A DNA stretch of 64,000 nucleotides from Vicinamibacterales bacterium (GTDB lineage Bacteria > Acidobacteriota > Vicinamibacteria > Vicinamibacterales > 2-12-FULL-66-21), in the NCBI GenBank assembly GCA_036496585.1, contig DASXLB010000065.1, positions 1 to 64,000 of the forward strand, in the 5' to 3' direction. Made by a program: the position numbers and the translations under genes. Positions 20,388 through 30,500 of this stretch are shown here, piece by piece. The number at the start of each line of letters is the position of its first letter. The stretch's first letter is position 1. The notes under the pieces are model-generated. The model had not been told where the DNA came from. It was given only the letters and a program-made list of their open reading frames with translations, and ran no database searches.

Positions 20388-21146
20388 TCATCGCTCCCAG
20401 CGCAGCGCCGCGATCCGGTGATCCGCCGCGAACGCCTCGCGCCCGAACTCGATCCCGCGATCCGGCATATCGCGCAGCGCCCGCGCGCCGTGCTCGCCGA
20501 GGGCAATCCGCCAGGTCTCGCGCGCCTGCGGCTCGCGCGCGCCGAACGCCCGGCAGCTGAGGAGCGCGAGATTGACGCCGCCGGCGTCGCGCGCCGACGG
20601 ATAGCGCAGCAGCTCGACGCCTGCGTCGCGGGCCGCGTCCGCCAGCGCCTGGCATGGTGCGTAGTCGATGGGGTCCGTCCAGCTCGCGCGATCGGCGTCG
20701 AGCGGCGCCGCCCCGAGATCGAGCGCCGCCGCCGAACGGTAGCGCGCCGAGAACGCCGTGAACTCGCCGGCCCGCGCCGGCCACGCCGTCGCCGGCGAAT
20801 CCGCGAAGAACAACAGCCGGTGGAACACCATCTCGGCGACGGCAGTGTCGACCGCTTGTGAGGCGTAGAACACGCCGGCGGTCAGGCCGGCGCGCCGAAA
20901 CCGCGAGCCGCCGGGATACGGCGCGCCATACCGAAAAGGGGTCGCGAGCAGATAGTGCAGGCCGCGGCACTCGGCCGGCACGGGCGGCTTCGTCTCCTCG
21001 ACGATCGACTCGAGCACGCGCTGCTCCGCGAGCGTGTCGACCAGCTTCATCGTCGGCACGTGATGCTGCGCCTCGACCAGGCGCCAGCAGGTGCCCGAGA
21101 GCGCGCGGCGCTCAGGCGAGAGCGCGGCGCGCGTCCAGGTAGGCAA
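20388..21146 (-). CDS. RES-domain toxin of a RES/Xre toxin-antitoxin pair
   Basis: A 252-residue RES-domain protein. The Arg, Glu and Ser that name the domain fit the blocks TCWRLV, AEMVFHRLLF and a downstream Ser. Characterised RES toxins are NAD-degrading enzymes of ADP-ribosyltransferase-like fold that stop growth when their antitoxin is lost. The reading frame overlaps the antitoxin gene by 35 bases and probably starts at a TTG (21146), as no ATG or GTG precedes the conserved CWRLV block. Overlap plus a weak start would keep toxin output below antitoxin output. At 252 residues it is somewhat longer than compact members. Confidence 0.85.
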   Translation of the reverse strand: MPTWTRAALSPERRALSGTCWRLVEAQHHVPTMKLVDTLAEQRVLESIVEETKPPVPAECRGLHYLLATPFRYGAPYPGGSRFRRAGLTAGVFYASQAVDTAVAEMVFHRLLFFADSPATAWPARAGEFTAFSARYRSAAALDLGAAPLDADRASWTDPIDYAPCQALADAARDAGVELLRYPSARDAGGVNLALLSCRAFGAREPQARETWRIALGEHGARALRDMPDRGIEFGREAFAADHRIAALRWER

Positions 21147-21489
21147 GCGTGTGCACCAGGCCGGGGACGGTCTGGATCAGCGTCAGCGGCGCATCGCCGA
21201 GCGCGCTGTTGGGATTGCGCAGCCAGGCTCGCGCCACCGCCTCGTCGCCGTCGACGAGCCCGTCGAGCGCCCGGTAGAGACGTACGAACAGCACGGCGAT
21301 CTCGAACGCTTTGTCGCCGGGCGACAACGTATAGGCGCCCGTCCCCATGCGCGATACCGTCGCGTCCGAAAGGCCGACGATCCGGGCGAGCGCCCGGTTC
21401 GACAAGCCGAGGAGTCCGGCGGCGCGCAGCGCCGCTTTCGTGACGACAAGCCCTTCGGACGGCGCTGGATCGATTGCAGGCGACGGCAT
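21112..21489 (-). CDS. Xre/MbcA/ParS-type antitoxin
   Basis: A 125-residue antitoxin with an N-terminal helix-turn-helix (about 20-60: AALRAAGLLGLSNRALARIV and LSDATVSRM) and a C-terminal DUF2384 toxin-binding domain ending GLVHTLAYLDARR. This is the standard partner of RES toxins, also expected to repress the operon. Its start at 21489 is an ATG just downstream of an AT-rich promoter. The pair lies between metabolic and transport genes without signs of a mobile element, so it may be a fixed chromosomal module. Confidence 0.88.
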   Translation of the reverse strand: MPSPAIDPAPSEGLVVTKAALRAAGLLGLSNRALARIVGLSDATVSRMGTGAYTLSPGDKAFEIAVLFVRLYRALDGLVDGDEAVARAWLRNPNSALGDAPLTLIQTVPGLVHTLAYLDARRALA

Positions 21490-21506
21490 GTAATTTCTAT
21501 AGCAAT

Positions 21507-21512
21507 ATTATA
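21507..21512 (-). promoter_or_regulatory. Extended -10 promoter of the RES/Xre operon
   Basis: On the minus strand TGATATAAT gives a TATAAT hexamer at 21507-21512 with the TGN extension just upstream. It lies in an unusually AT-rich patch (21490-21525) for this genome, 17 bases before the antitoxin ATG. Short symmetric AATATT (21505-21510) overlaps it and could serve as a repressor site. Confidence 0.5.
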
Positions 21513-21530
21513 TCAGTTATTTTGCTGAAG

Positions 21531-23294
21531 ATGGAAGCCGCCTGTGAGACACTAGCTGCTCCGGTGACTCCCCCGCGCCCCCCGAAGCTGACCAGCCTGC
21601 TCACCCCGTACCGGCCCCTCGTCGGCGGGATCGTGCTGCTGACGGTCGCGGCCAACGCGCTGAACCTCCTGGTGCCACGGCTGATCGCGCGCGCGATCGA
21701 CGCCTTCGCGGGCGCCCGGCCGATCCCGCCGGCGCTGGTGGCCGGGTTCATCACCGTGGCAGCAGGCATCTTCCTCTTCACCTACCTGCAGAACATCGTG
21801 CAGACGTTCGCAGCCGAGCGGGTGGCGCGCGATCTGCGGGCGAAGATCGTCGCCACGCTGGCGACTCAGAGCCTCGCCTATGTCCAGCAGGTGACGACGG
21901 CCAAGCTGCTGACCAACCTGACGTCGGACGTCGACGCGGTCAAGCTGTTCGTCTCGCAGGCGATCGGATCGCTGATCGCCTCGGTGTTCCTGATCATCGG
22001 CGCCAGCGCGCTGCTGCTGTGGATCGACTGGAAGCTCGGCCTGGCGGTGATCGCGGTGCTGCCGGTGATCGGCATCACGTTCCAGATCGTGCTTCGCCGG
22101 GTCCGCATCCTCTTCGGGAAGGCGCAAGGGGCGGTCGACTGGCTGAACAAGGTGATCAGCGAGAGCATCCTCGGCGCCGCGCTGATCCGGCTGCTCAACT
22201 CCGAGGCGATCGAGCAGGGGAAGTTCCGCAAGGCGAACACCGAGGCGCGCGACATCAGCCTGCGCATCCTCAACCTGTTCGCCGGGCTCATCCCGATCAT
22301 CATGTTCTGCACCAACGTCGCGACGCTGCTGATCCTGACGATCGGCGGCCGCTTCGTGATCGCCGGCCGCATGAGCCTTGGCGACTTCGCCGCGTTCAAC
22401 AGCTATCTCTCGATCCTGATCTTCCCGGTGATCATGATCGGCTTCATGAGCAACGTCATCGCGCAGTCGACCGCCTCCTACGCGCGCATCGGCGCGGTGC
22501 TCGCGGCGCCGACGCCGCCGCAGCGCGGCGGCGTCGTGGCGGATCTGCGCGGTGCGGTGCGCGTCTCGCACGTCACCGTCCGCTACGCCGAGCGCGAGGC
22601 GCTCAAGGACGTCTCCTTCGAGGTCGCGCCAGGCAGCCGCACGGCGATCATCGGTCCGACCGCCGCCGGCAAGACGCAGCTCCTCTACGTGCTCACCGGG
22701 CTGCTCGACCCGGCGTCGGGGCACGTCGAGTACGACGGGCGCGATCTGCGCGACTACGACCGGACGGCGCTCCACCGCCAGGTGGCGCTCGTCTTCCAGG
22801 ACGCGGCGATGTTCAACCTGTCGCTGCGCGAGAACATCGGGTTCAGCCGCGAGGTGCGCGACGCGGATCTCGACAAGGCGATCGCGACCGCGGAGCTCGC
22901 CGATTTCGTGCGGGCGCTGCCGCAGGGGCTCGACACGGTCGTCGCCGAGCGCGGCACCAGCCTGTCGGGCGGCCAGAAACAGCGGATCATGCTGGCGCGG
23001 GCGCTGGCGCTCAACCCGCGCGTGCTGCTGCTCGACGACTTCACGGCGCGCGTCGACGCCGCCACCGAGCGCAAGATCCTCGACAACGTCCGCGTCAACT
23101 ATCCCGGCCTGACCCTCATCTCCGTCACCCAGAAGATCGCGCCGATCGAGGACTACGACCAGATCGTGCTGCTGATGGAAGGCGAGGTGCTGGCGGCCGG
23201 CACGCACCCGCACCTGCTCGACACTTGTCCCGAATACGCCCAGATCCATGACTCCCAGCGAAGCACCAGCCACTACGAGTCCGTACAGGCTTAG
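21531..23294 (+). CDS. ABC exporter half, degenerate-site subunit
   Basis: A 587-residue exporter half-transporter: six membrane helices (about 25-310) then an ATPase domain. Walker A (GPTAAGKT, near 375) and signature (LSGGQKQR) are good, but Walker B reads LLLDDF with Asp503 where the catalytic Glu should be, and the H-loop His is Gln534 (VTQKIA). This half should bind but hardly hydrolyse ATP, as in heterodimeric exporters such as TM287/288 or BmrCD. The start at 21531 is tentative; an in-frame GTG at 21564 and an upstream ATG at 21474 are alternatives. It overlaps the next gene by 47 bases. Confidence 0.93.
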   Translation: MEAACETLAAPVTPPRPPKLTSLLTPYRPLVGGIVLLTVAANALNLLVPRLIARAIDAFAGARPIPPALVAGFITVAAGIFLFTYLQNIVQTFAAERVARDLRAKIVATLATQSLAYVQQVTTAKLLTNLTSDVDAVKLFVSQAIGSLIASVFLIIGASALLLWIDWKLGLAVIAVLPVIGITFQIVLRRVRILFGKAQGAVDWLNKVISESILGAALIRLLNSEAIEQGKFRKANTEARDISLRILNLFAGLIPIIMFCTNVATLLILTIGGRFVIAGRMSLGDFAAFNSYLSILIFPVIMIGFMSNVIAQSTASYARIGAVLAAPTPPQRGGVVADLRGAVRVSHVTVRYAEREALKDVSFEVAPGSRTAIIGPTAAGKTQLLYVLTGLLDPASGHVEYDGRDLRDYDRTALHRQVALVFQDAAMFNLSLRENIGFSREVRDADLDKAIATAELADFVRALPQGLDTVVAERGTSLSGGQKQRIMLARALALNPRVLLLDDFTARVDAATERKILDNVRVNYPGLTLISVTQKIAPIEDYDQIVLLMEGEVLAAGTHPHLLDTCPEYAQIHDSQRSTSHYESVQA

Positions 23295-25032
23295 CGCGGC
23301 GCGGCCGCAGGCGAGCCCGTCGGTGCTGTCGGCGCTGAAGAAGCTGGCGCCGGTACTGAGGGGCGAGCACCGCCGGCTGGCGGTCGCCTTCGCGGCGACG
23401 ATCGTCTCGGCCGCGATGGGGCTGCTCGGCCCGGTGATCATCGCGCGCACCATCGACACCGATATTCGCGGGCACGACTTCCACGGCGTGCTGGTCTCGG
23501 CCGGCGTGCTGCTGCTCGCCTATCTGGTCGGCCTGGTCGCCACCTACGTGCAGGCGCAGCAGATGGGACGGGTCGGCCGCTACCTGCTGTTCAACCTGCG
23601 GAACGCGCTGTTCGCGAAACTGCAGGACCTGCCGCTGGCCTTCTTCAACGAAAACAAGGCCGGCGACCTGATCTCGCGCATCAACAACGACACCGACAAG
23701 CTGAACCAGTTCTTCTCGCAGGCGCTGGTGCAGGTCGCGGCCAACCTGTTCGTGATGACCGGCGCGGCCATCTTCCTGGTGACGCTGCACGCGCGGCTCG
23801 GACTGGCGGCGCTCGCCCCGGCCGCCGCCGCGCTCGTGCTGACCCGTCTCGCCGGCCCCTGGATGAAGCGCCGCAACCTCGCGAGCCTGCAGGCCCTCGG
23901 CGCGCTGAGCGGCGAGATCCAGGAGAGCATGAGCAACTTCCGCGTCATCGTCGCGTTCAACCGCGTCGACTATTTCGAGCGGCAGTTCCGCGAGGCCAAC
24001 GAGCGCAACTACGGCGCGTCGGTAGCGGCCGGAATCGCCAACACGGTGCTCATCCCGCTCTACGGCCTGGCGCTCAACCTCGCCCAGGTCGTCGTCCTGG
24101 CCTACGGGTTCTACCTGATCACGACCGGCGGCTTCACCGTCGGCCTGCTGATCGGGTTCCTGCTCTATGTGAACAGCTTCTACATGCCGCTGCGCCAGCT
24201 CGCGGCGCTGTGGTCGTCGTTCCAGCTGGCCATGGCCAGCCTCGATCGGATTTCGGCCGTCCTCGCGCTGCGCGGCGACCTGGCGCAGGCGCCAGCGGCG
24301 GCCGCCGCGGATGCCTCGGTGCTCGCCTTCGATCACGTCCGGTTCAGTTACGCGCCAGGCACCCCGATCCTGCGCGACGCGTCGTTCGCCTTCGAGCCGG
24401 GGAAGACGTATGCGCTGGTCGGCCCGACCGGCGGCGGCAAGACGACCACGGCCCTGCTGATGGCGCGGCTCTACGATCCGGCGGGTGGACGCGTGCTGCT
24501 CGACGGCCGCGACATCCGCGCCTATACGCCGGCCGAGCGCGCCGCGCGCATCGGCTTCATCCTGCAGGAGCCGTTCCTCTTCACCGGCACGGTGCGCGAC
24601 AATCTCGTCTACGGCAACGAAGCGCTGTCCTCGCTCTCCGACGAAGCGCTGCTCGCGCGCCTCACGGAAAAGCACCTCGACGCGCTGCTCGAGCGGTTCA
24701 AGGAAGGGGTCGCGACGCCGGTCACCTCCAGCGGCGAGGGACTGAGCCTCGGCCAGAGACAGATCGTCGCCTTCATCCGCGCCGTGCTGCGCGAGCCCGA
24801 GATCCTCATCCTCGACGAGGCCACCGCGAACATCGACACGGTGACCGAGCAGGTGCTCGAGCAAATCCTCCGCGAGCTGCCGGCGCGCACGACCAAGGTC
24901 GTCATCGCGCACCGCCTCAACACGATCGAGAACGCCGACGAGATCCTGTTCATCAACGGCGGCGAGATCACCCGCGCCGGCTCGATGCAGGACGCACTCG
25001 ACCTGCTGCTGCACCACAAGCGCGAGAGCTAG
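23248..25032 (+). CDS. ABC exporter half, catalytic subunit
   Basis: A 594-residue partner half-transporter with six membrane helices and an ATPase domain. It has canonical Walker A (GPTGGGKT), Walker B with catalytic Glu (ILILDEATANID) and H-loop His (VIAHRLNTIE). Its signature is LSLGQ rather than LSGGQ. In a heterodimer this altered signature faces the partner's degenerate Walker B/H-loop, so all departures from consensus fall in one composite site. That pattern strongly supports an obligate heterodimer. Substrate unknown; drugs, lipids or peptides are possible. The 47-base overlap implies translational coupling. Confidence 0.94.
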   Translation: MTPSEAPATTSPYRLSAARPQASPSVLSALKKLAPVLRGEHRRLAVAFAATIVSAAMGLLGPVIIARTIDTDIRGHDFHGVLVSAGVLLLAYLVGLVATYVQAQQMGRVGRYLLFNLRNALFAKLQDLPLAFFNENKAGDLISRINNDTDKLNQFFSQALVQVAANLFVMTGAAIFLVTLHARLGLAALAPAAAALVLTRLAGPWMKRRNLASLQALGALSGEIQESMSNFRVIVAFNRVDYFERQFREANERNYGASVAAGIANTVLIPLYGLALNLAQVVVLAYGFYLITTGGFTVGLLIGFLLYVNSFYMPLRQLAALWSSFQLAMASLDRISAVLALRGDLAQAPAAAAADASVLAFDHVRFSYAPGTPILRDASFAFEPGKTYALVGPTGGGKTTTALLMARLYDPAGGRVLLDGRDIRAYTPAERAARIGFILQEPFLFTGTVRDNLVYGNEALSSLSDEALLARLTEKHLDALLERFKEGVATPVTSSGEGLSLGQRQIVAFIRAVLREPEILILDEATANIDTVTEQVLEQILRELPARTTKVVIAHRLNTIENADEILFINGGEITRAGSMQDALDLLLHHKRES

Positions 25033-25046
25033 GGCGCGAGGCGCCC
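25032..25046. terminator. Short GC hairpin after the ABC exporter genes
   Basis: GGGCGC and GCGCCC flank a three-base loop directly at the stop codon of the second ABC gene, before the convergent ADOP gene. There is no U-tract, so it is only a candidate terminator. Confidence 0.3.
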
Positions 25047-25054
25047 GCGACGCT

Positions 25055-27439
25055 TCACTCGGCTCGAAGCGCCGTCGCTGCGTCGGTGCTCGCGGCGCGG
25101 CGGGCGGGTCCGATCCAGGCGACGGCGGACGCCGCGACGATCAGGCATGTGGCGGCGGCGATGGACCAGAGATCGTACGGCGGCAGGCCGAACAACAGGC
25201 CGGCGATCGTGCGAGCGCCGGCCAGGCTTCCCGCAACGCCGAAGACCAGTGCGCCTGACGTCAGCAGCGTCCCTTCACGGATCACCCGCAGGATCAGGTT
25301 CGATGGCGACGCGCCGAGCGCACTTCGGATCGCCAGCTCACGGCGCTGGTTTTCAATGGAGACCGTCAGCACACCGTAGACGCCGACCAGCGCGAGGAAG
25401 ACGGCAATGGCGGCCAGCGCCATCGAGGCAAGAGCCGATGACCGAGGGACGATTCCAGCTTCGGTCACGCGATCCGTCAGCGTGCCGACGTCGGTCAGTG
25501 CCACCTGGGGATCCAGTTGGTGTACCTGCTCTCGTAGTAGCGCGATCGCCTGGATCGCGGACATGCGCGTGTGAATGTAGACCTCGAGATCCGTCGACGG
25601 CCATTGTGCAGCCGGCAAATAGACGTACGGTTGTGGTCCTTCCGTGATCCCGTTGTACTGCACGTCCCCCACGACCCCGATGATGCGCACACTGGTTCCG
25701 GACCGACGACCAAAAATCGTCCCCTCCTCGATCAATATCTGGCCGAGCGGATCGCCGCCGAGCAGCCTGGCCATCGTTCGGTTGACGATCATCACAGTCT
25801 CGGCCGACTCCGTATCGTGGTCGTCGAACGCGCGCCCCACCAGGATCGGAACGCCCATCGTCCGGAAATATCCCGGGCTCATCGCGTCGAATCGGGCTGA
25901 CAACGGTTCAGGAGCCTGTGGACGTCTGAAGGTTCCGACGGCCCGAAAGCGTTCGAGTACGGCCCTCGACTCGAAGGCAACGCCTTCGACTTCCGGCGTG
26001 CGCTCCAGCGCCTCCTGGAGCCGACGATAGAAGATCGCCGCCCGCGAGTCTGAATAGTTTTGATCGCGCAAGGAGACCTGGGCCGCGACACGGTCCGCCG
26101 GATCGAAACCGACGTCGATTCGCTGAACATTCCAGAAGCTTCGGAGCAGCAGTACGGCTGCCGTGACCACAACGCAGCCGACTGCGAGCTGGGCGACCAC
26201 CAAAGTGCGCTGCGCCATCGTCTTGCTCGTGGCACCGCGAGAGGACGATTTCAGGACCTGCTGAGCGTCCTCACGCGTGCCCTTCCACGCCGCGACCGCG
26301 GTGAACGCGAGGGATGCCACCAACGAAATCCCCAGTGCGATCGCCACCAGTCTCCCGTCGAACGTCAACGTGACGGGGGCCGGGACCGGCATCGGGATGT
26401 TGCGGAAGAGCGGGGCGCTCCACCAGGCGAGCAGTACGCCCGTGGCGCCGCCGGCCGCGGTCAGAAGGACGCTTTCGGCCGCGAGACGACGAAACAGTTG
26501 GAGCCGTGTCGCGCCAAGCGCCTGTCGTACCGCAAGCTCACGGCCGCGTTCCGCACCTCGCGCCAGCTGCAGGCCCGCCACATTGGCGCAGGCGATGACC
26601 AGAATCGCGACCGCCAGCGCGGCGAAGATGCCAAGGAAGTTCAGGACGGTTGTGCGATAGGCCGGCCAGAACCGCAGATAGATGCCGCGCAGAGCTGCCA
26701 GGCGCCAACCGTCGCGCGTGCCATCCGTCGTGAGACCGGCGACGTACGACTGGACTTGTCGTTGGGTAACACCCGGGCGCGGACGAGCGATGGTCTGGAG
26801 ATACGGAACATGCATTCGGGAAAGATCGACACCCAGCAGCTGCGGCGTCGCGGCGAGTGGCGCCCAGAATTCTGACGGATACGCCGGATCCTCGAAGTCC
26901 GGCCGAGTGACGCCAATGACAGTGTAGAACTCGCGTCCGAGCTGGATCGACGAACCGACGATGTTCGGATCTCCGCCGAAGCGATGTCGCCACGAGTCAT
27001 AGCTGAGGACGAGTACCAGCGAGTGCGTGGCGGCCTTGTCGCCGATGAGGCGGCCGGTGAACGGCGCCGCCGCGAGTATGCCGAAATAGTTGTCGGATAC
27101 GAGCTCGCCCTGGATATATGCCGGCTGCGCGATGCCTTCGAGGGTGGTGAACGTGCGAACGAAGGCGGCCACGTCGACGCGGTCGCGCAGACGGTCGCAG
27201 AGCGTCGCGTAGTCCCCGTACGACAGAACCTGAAACTGCGGAGCGGCGGCGCGCGTGTTGTAGAACGTGAGAAGAGAGGAACCGTTCGACGTGTGAATCG
27301 ACCGCCAGAACGCGTTGTCGAGCGCGCCAGTCGCGATCGTGCTGGATCCGATCGCGATGCCGAGCGTCACGACTGTGATGATGGTGCCGGTCCGCTGTTT
27401 CAGGAGAAAGCGCCAGGCGACGCGAATGTCCTGCCACAT
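25055..27439 (-). CDS. ADOP-family ABC permease (no prefix domain)
   Basis: A 794-residue orphan permease of the MacB/FtsX duplicated type. It lacks the soluble N-terminal prefix seen in the 16.5-19.2 kb copy and starts directly with WQDIRVAWRFLLKQ, the cytoplasmic helix that leads into the first membrane segment. Two periplasmic MacB core domains and eight membrane helices are arranged as 1+3 twice, with the AVRQALGATRLQLF coupling-helix motif in repeat one and AIRSALGASPSNLI in repeat two. The ATG at 27439 is chosen because upstream codons in the same frame belong to the dehydrogenase gene. No PadR or ATPase gene is adjacent. Ligand unknown. Confidence 0.9.
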   Translation of the reverse strand: MWQDIRVAWRFLLKQRTGTIITVVTLGIAIGSSTIATGALDNAFWRSIHTSNGSSLLTFYNTRAAAPQFQVLSYGDYATLCDRLRDRVDVAAFVRTFTTLEGIAQPAYIQGELVSDNYFGILAAAPFTGRLIGDKAATHSLVLVLSYDSWRHRFGGDPNIVGSSIQLGREFYTVIGVTRPDFEDPAYPSEFWAPLAATPQLLGVDLSRMHVPYLQTIARPRPGVTQRQVQSYVAGLTTDGTRDGWRLAALRGIYLRFWPAYRTTVLNFLGIFAALAVAILVIACANVAGLQLARGAERGRELAVRQALGATRLQLFRRLAAESVLLTAAGGATGVLLAWWSAPLFRNIPMPVPAPVTLTFDGRLVAIALGISLVASLAFTAVAAWKGTREDAQQVLKSSSRGATSKTMAQRTLVVAQLAVGCVVVTAAVLLLRSFWNVQRIDVGFDPADRVAAQVSLRDQNYSDSRAAIFYRRLQEALERTPEVEGVAFESRAVLERFRAVGTFRRPQAPEPLSARFDAMSPGYFRTMGVPILVGRAFDDHDTESAETVMIVNRTMARLLGGDPLGQILIEEGTIFGRRSGTSVRIIGVVGDVQYNGITEGPQPYVYLPAAQWPSTDLEVYIHTRMSAIQAIALLREQVHQLDPQVALTDVGTLTDRVTEAGIVPRSSALASMALAAIAVFLALVGVYGVLTVSIENQRRELAIRSALGASPSNLILRVIREGTLLTSGALVFGVAGSLAGARTIAGLLFGLPPYDLWSIAAATCLIVAASAVAWIGPARRAASTDAATALRAE

Positions 27440-27466
27440 GGCCGGCCTGTAGCACGACGGTTGTAC

Positions 27467-27501
27467 GTAAAACGGGGAGTGGCCCTGCGCCACTCCCCGT
27501 T
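27467..27501 (-). terminator. Intrinsic terminator of the dehydrogenase gene
   Basis: A perfect 12-base stem (27471-27482 with 27490-27501) and a seven-base loop lie 25 bases after the stop codon of the minus-strand dehydrogenase gene. On the minus strand the stem ends in GTTTTAC, giving a short U-run. This is the most convincing rho-independent terminator in the window and separates the gene from the ADOP gene that follows. Confidence 0.85.
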
Positions 27502-27525
27502 TCCGTTGATCGTTCGCGCCTCGCG

Positions 27526-30500
27526 CTACTTCGTCCCGGTCGTCGCCTTCGCCTCGTAGACCCGCAGGTTGCGGACGTTCCAGGCGGGGGCTTCCGGAAG
27601 GTTGTCGGTCTGCGTGATGCGGACGAACTTCGCCTGCGCCGGCGTGAAGGCGATCGTAGTGTGCCCACCCTCGCCGCGGCCTGAGACGACCGGCTTGCTC
27701 CACTTCTTGCCGTCCATCGACACCTGCACGTCGTAGGCGCGCGGATAGCCGGCCGACGCGGCGCCGCCGCCGGCGGGCGCGGCGCCACGGGCTGGGGGCG
27801 CGCCAGGCGCCGGAAGCGGCGCGGCGGCACGGCCGCCACCACCGCCGCGTCCGCCGCCGACCGAGTCGAACTGCAGCTCGGTGACGTTGGCGGCCTGCGG
27901 CAATTCGATCTGCAGCCACATGCCAGGCGCCTGCGGCGCGTTGGTGCTCCAGCCGCGCAGGTTGGCGGCGTACTCCGCCGTGTCGGCGCCGGTGCTGGCG
28001 GTGAACTTCAGCTGCTGCGGATCGACCAGGTGCGGCAGCGAGGCGTCGAGCTCGGGCTGCGTCCACGGGTTCTTGCGGCTGGCGATCTCGGCGCGCACAC
28101 GCGCGACGTCGGCCGGGGTCACCATGTCGCCGGTGTTGCCGAACGACGTGCGGACGTAGGATGCGATGCCGGCGATCCACTCGTCGGTGTTGTCCATCGG
28201 CACCATCACGTCGCGGTAGGTCCGGCCGTCGAGCGGACCGGTGAGGCCGCGCATCAGCACCTTGATGATGTAGTCGCGGTGCCCCTGCACGCGCGGGGAG
28301 CCCGCGAGCGGCGGCCCCAGCGTCGCTCCGGCCGGGCCGGCGCTGTCGGGGGCGCCGAGCCCGTCAGGTCCGTGGCACGAGAAGCAGACCGCGTTGAAGA
28401 CATCGCTGCCCGCGGTCAGGCGCTTCTCGTCGGCTGCGGTCAACGCCCGGCCGCGGGCGCCGCCGCCGAACGTCGCCGGCGGGGTCATCACCCGATCGCC
28501 GATGAGCGCGAGCCCCTTCGCCTTGTTCGTGTCTTCGGCCGACTTGACGATGTCGGAGATGTCCTTGAGCTTGAAGAGACTGGCCGAGAGCATCGCCTGG
28601 ATCGCGACGTTCGTGTCGGGATCCTTGGCCATGCGGCGGTAGTCATCGGCAAACGTCTTGTCGCCGTTCTTGTAGAGGGTCTCGCTGGTGCGCAGCCCGT
28701 GAATGCGAATACGCGGGCTCTTGTCTTCCATGGCGTCACGGACCAGACGCGCGTCGAGCGCGCCCAGCCCTTCGAGCGTCCACAGCGCGTGGATCCGCGC
28801 CAGCGGGTCGTCGGACGTCCGCGCGAGCTGCACGAGCGCCGGCGCCACCGACTTGTCCTGCGAGAGGACGATCAGCCGCTGCGCCATGTCGCGCCACCAG
28901 CCGTTGGGACTCGAGAGATGCGCGACGAGCTGCGCCGGCGTCTCGCCGTACATGTGCGGCGGCGTGAACTTCGGCGTGATCGCCGCAATCGCCGGCTGAC
29001 CGGGGTTGCTGTCGGTCGCCGCGACCGCGGCGCGGCCGTCGTAGCGCAGACGCCAGATGCGGCCGTACTGCGCGACCTTGTCGAGCTGATACTGCTCGAT
29101 CTTGGCGCGCAGGTAACTGCCCGGGCCCGACCACTGCAGCTCCTGGATGATGCCGTGATACATGTCGGCGATGTAGAGCGTGCCGTCCGGACCGTTGGTC
29201 ATGTTGACCGGCCGGAACAGCTGATCCGTGCTCGTCAGGAACTCCGAGTTCGGATAGACGTTGCGCAACTCGGTCAGTCCTTCGACGTTCTCGACCTTGG
29301 CGCGGCGGATGAGGCGCCCGACCGGCTCGGTGAAGAACAGATCCCCCTTGGCATCGGCGGGGAGCGCGTCGCCGCGGAAGATGGCCGGGCCCGTCGCCGC
29401 CGTGAAGTGATTCAGGTTGCCGGCCGGCATGCGGATGCGGCCGATGCCGCCCTGCATGTCGCCAATCCCGGGCGCCGGCCAGACGACGGCGAAGTCTTTC
29501 TCGAAGCCGTTTTCCATGCCCGGCGGGCAGTTCGGGCTGTTCGGCGGCGCCGGCGGCCCACCGCGCTGGACGCCGGTGATGCGTCCGCCGACGGCCGGGC
29601 ACGGCGTGAAGGCGCCGTAGTGGATCGGGAACTGGAAATTCATCGGCCCGCGCTCGCCGCCCGCGTCCACGAACCACGGTTTGCCGTCGTCGTCTGTGCT
29701 GAGCCCCCACTGGCCACCGTTCGGCCCTGTGGGCTCGCGCTGGAAGCCGTTCGGTGTCCAGCGGATGCGGAAGGGGTTGTAGGTCGTGTAGATCCAGTTG
29801 TCGAGGTTCCACATCAAGCCGGCCTTCTGGTGCTCGATGTTGGCGTCGCCGCTCTGGCCGATGCCGGTGAACACGACCTCACGCTTGTCGGCGATGCCGT
29901 CGCCGTTGGTGTCGGTCAGCTTGATGATGTCGTCCGAATCGGTTTCGCTCGCGAGGATGACGCCGTCGCCGAGCGGCAGGATCATGCGCGGCGCGACGAG
30001 CTTGTCGGCGAAGACGGTGTGCTTGTCGTAGACGCCGTCCCCCTTGGTGCTCTCCCAGCGGCTGATGCGGCTGATCGGATCGTGCTCCTTCTGCGCGTCG
30101 GCCGTCATCATGTAGCTGACGAGCTCGGCGACGTACATGCGGCCGTTGCCGTCGAACTCGATGGCGCCGGGGCTGATGATCTCCGGATCGGCGGCGACGA
30201 GCTCCATGCGATAGCCGGGCGGCAGGATGAAGCCCGCCGCTTCCTCGGCCGGCGTCTTCGCCTTCATCGGCGGCTTCGGCGTGAAGTCCGTATTCTCGTT
30301 GGTCATCTGACGGCCGCCGCCACCGAAGCCGCCGCCAGCGCCCTGGCCGGCGCCGCGCTGCGGAGCCGGGAACGGCGCGCCCGGCGCCTGCCTGGCCGCC
30401 ATGCCGGCCATCTCGTACTGGCCGTCCATGATCGACATGTTCACGCGCTGAACGGTGGCCTGCGCGCCCGCCGTCGTGTCAGGCGTGAGCGATAACACCG

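Noticed and set aside
27440-28180. N-terminal extension of the second ADOP protein into the dehydrogenase gene
   Set aside because: The extra ~250 residues are the dehydrogenase gene read in another frame, and a strong terminator lies at 27471-27501. The natural start is the ATG at 27439.
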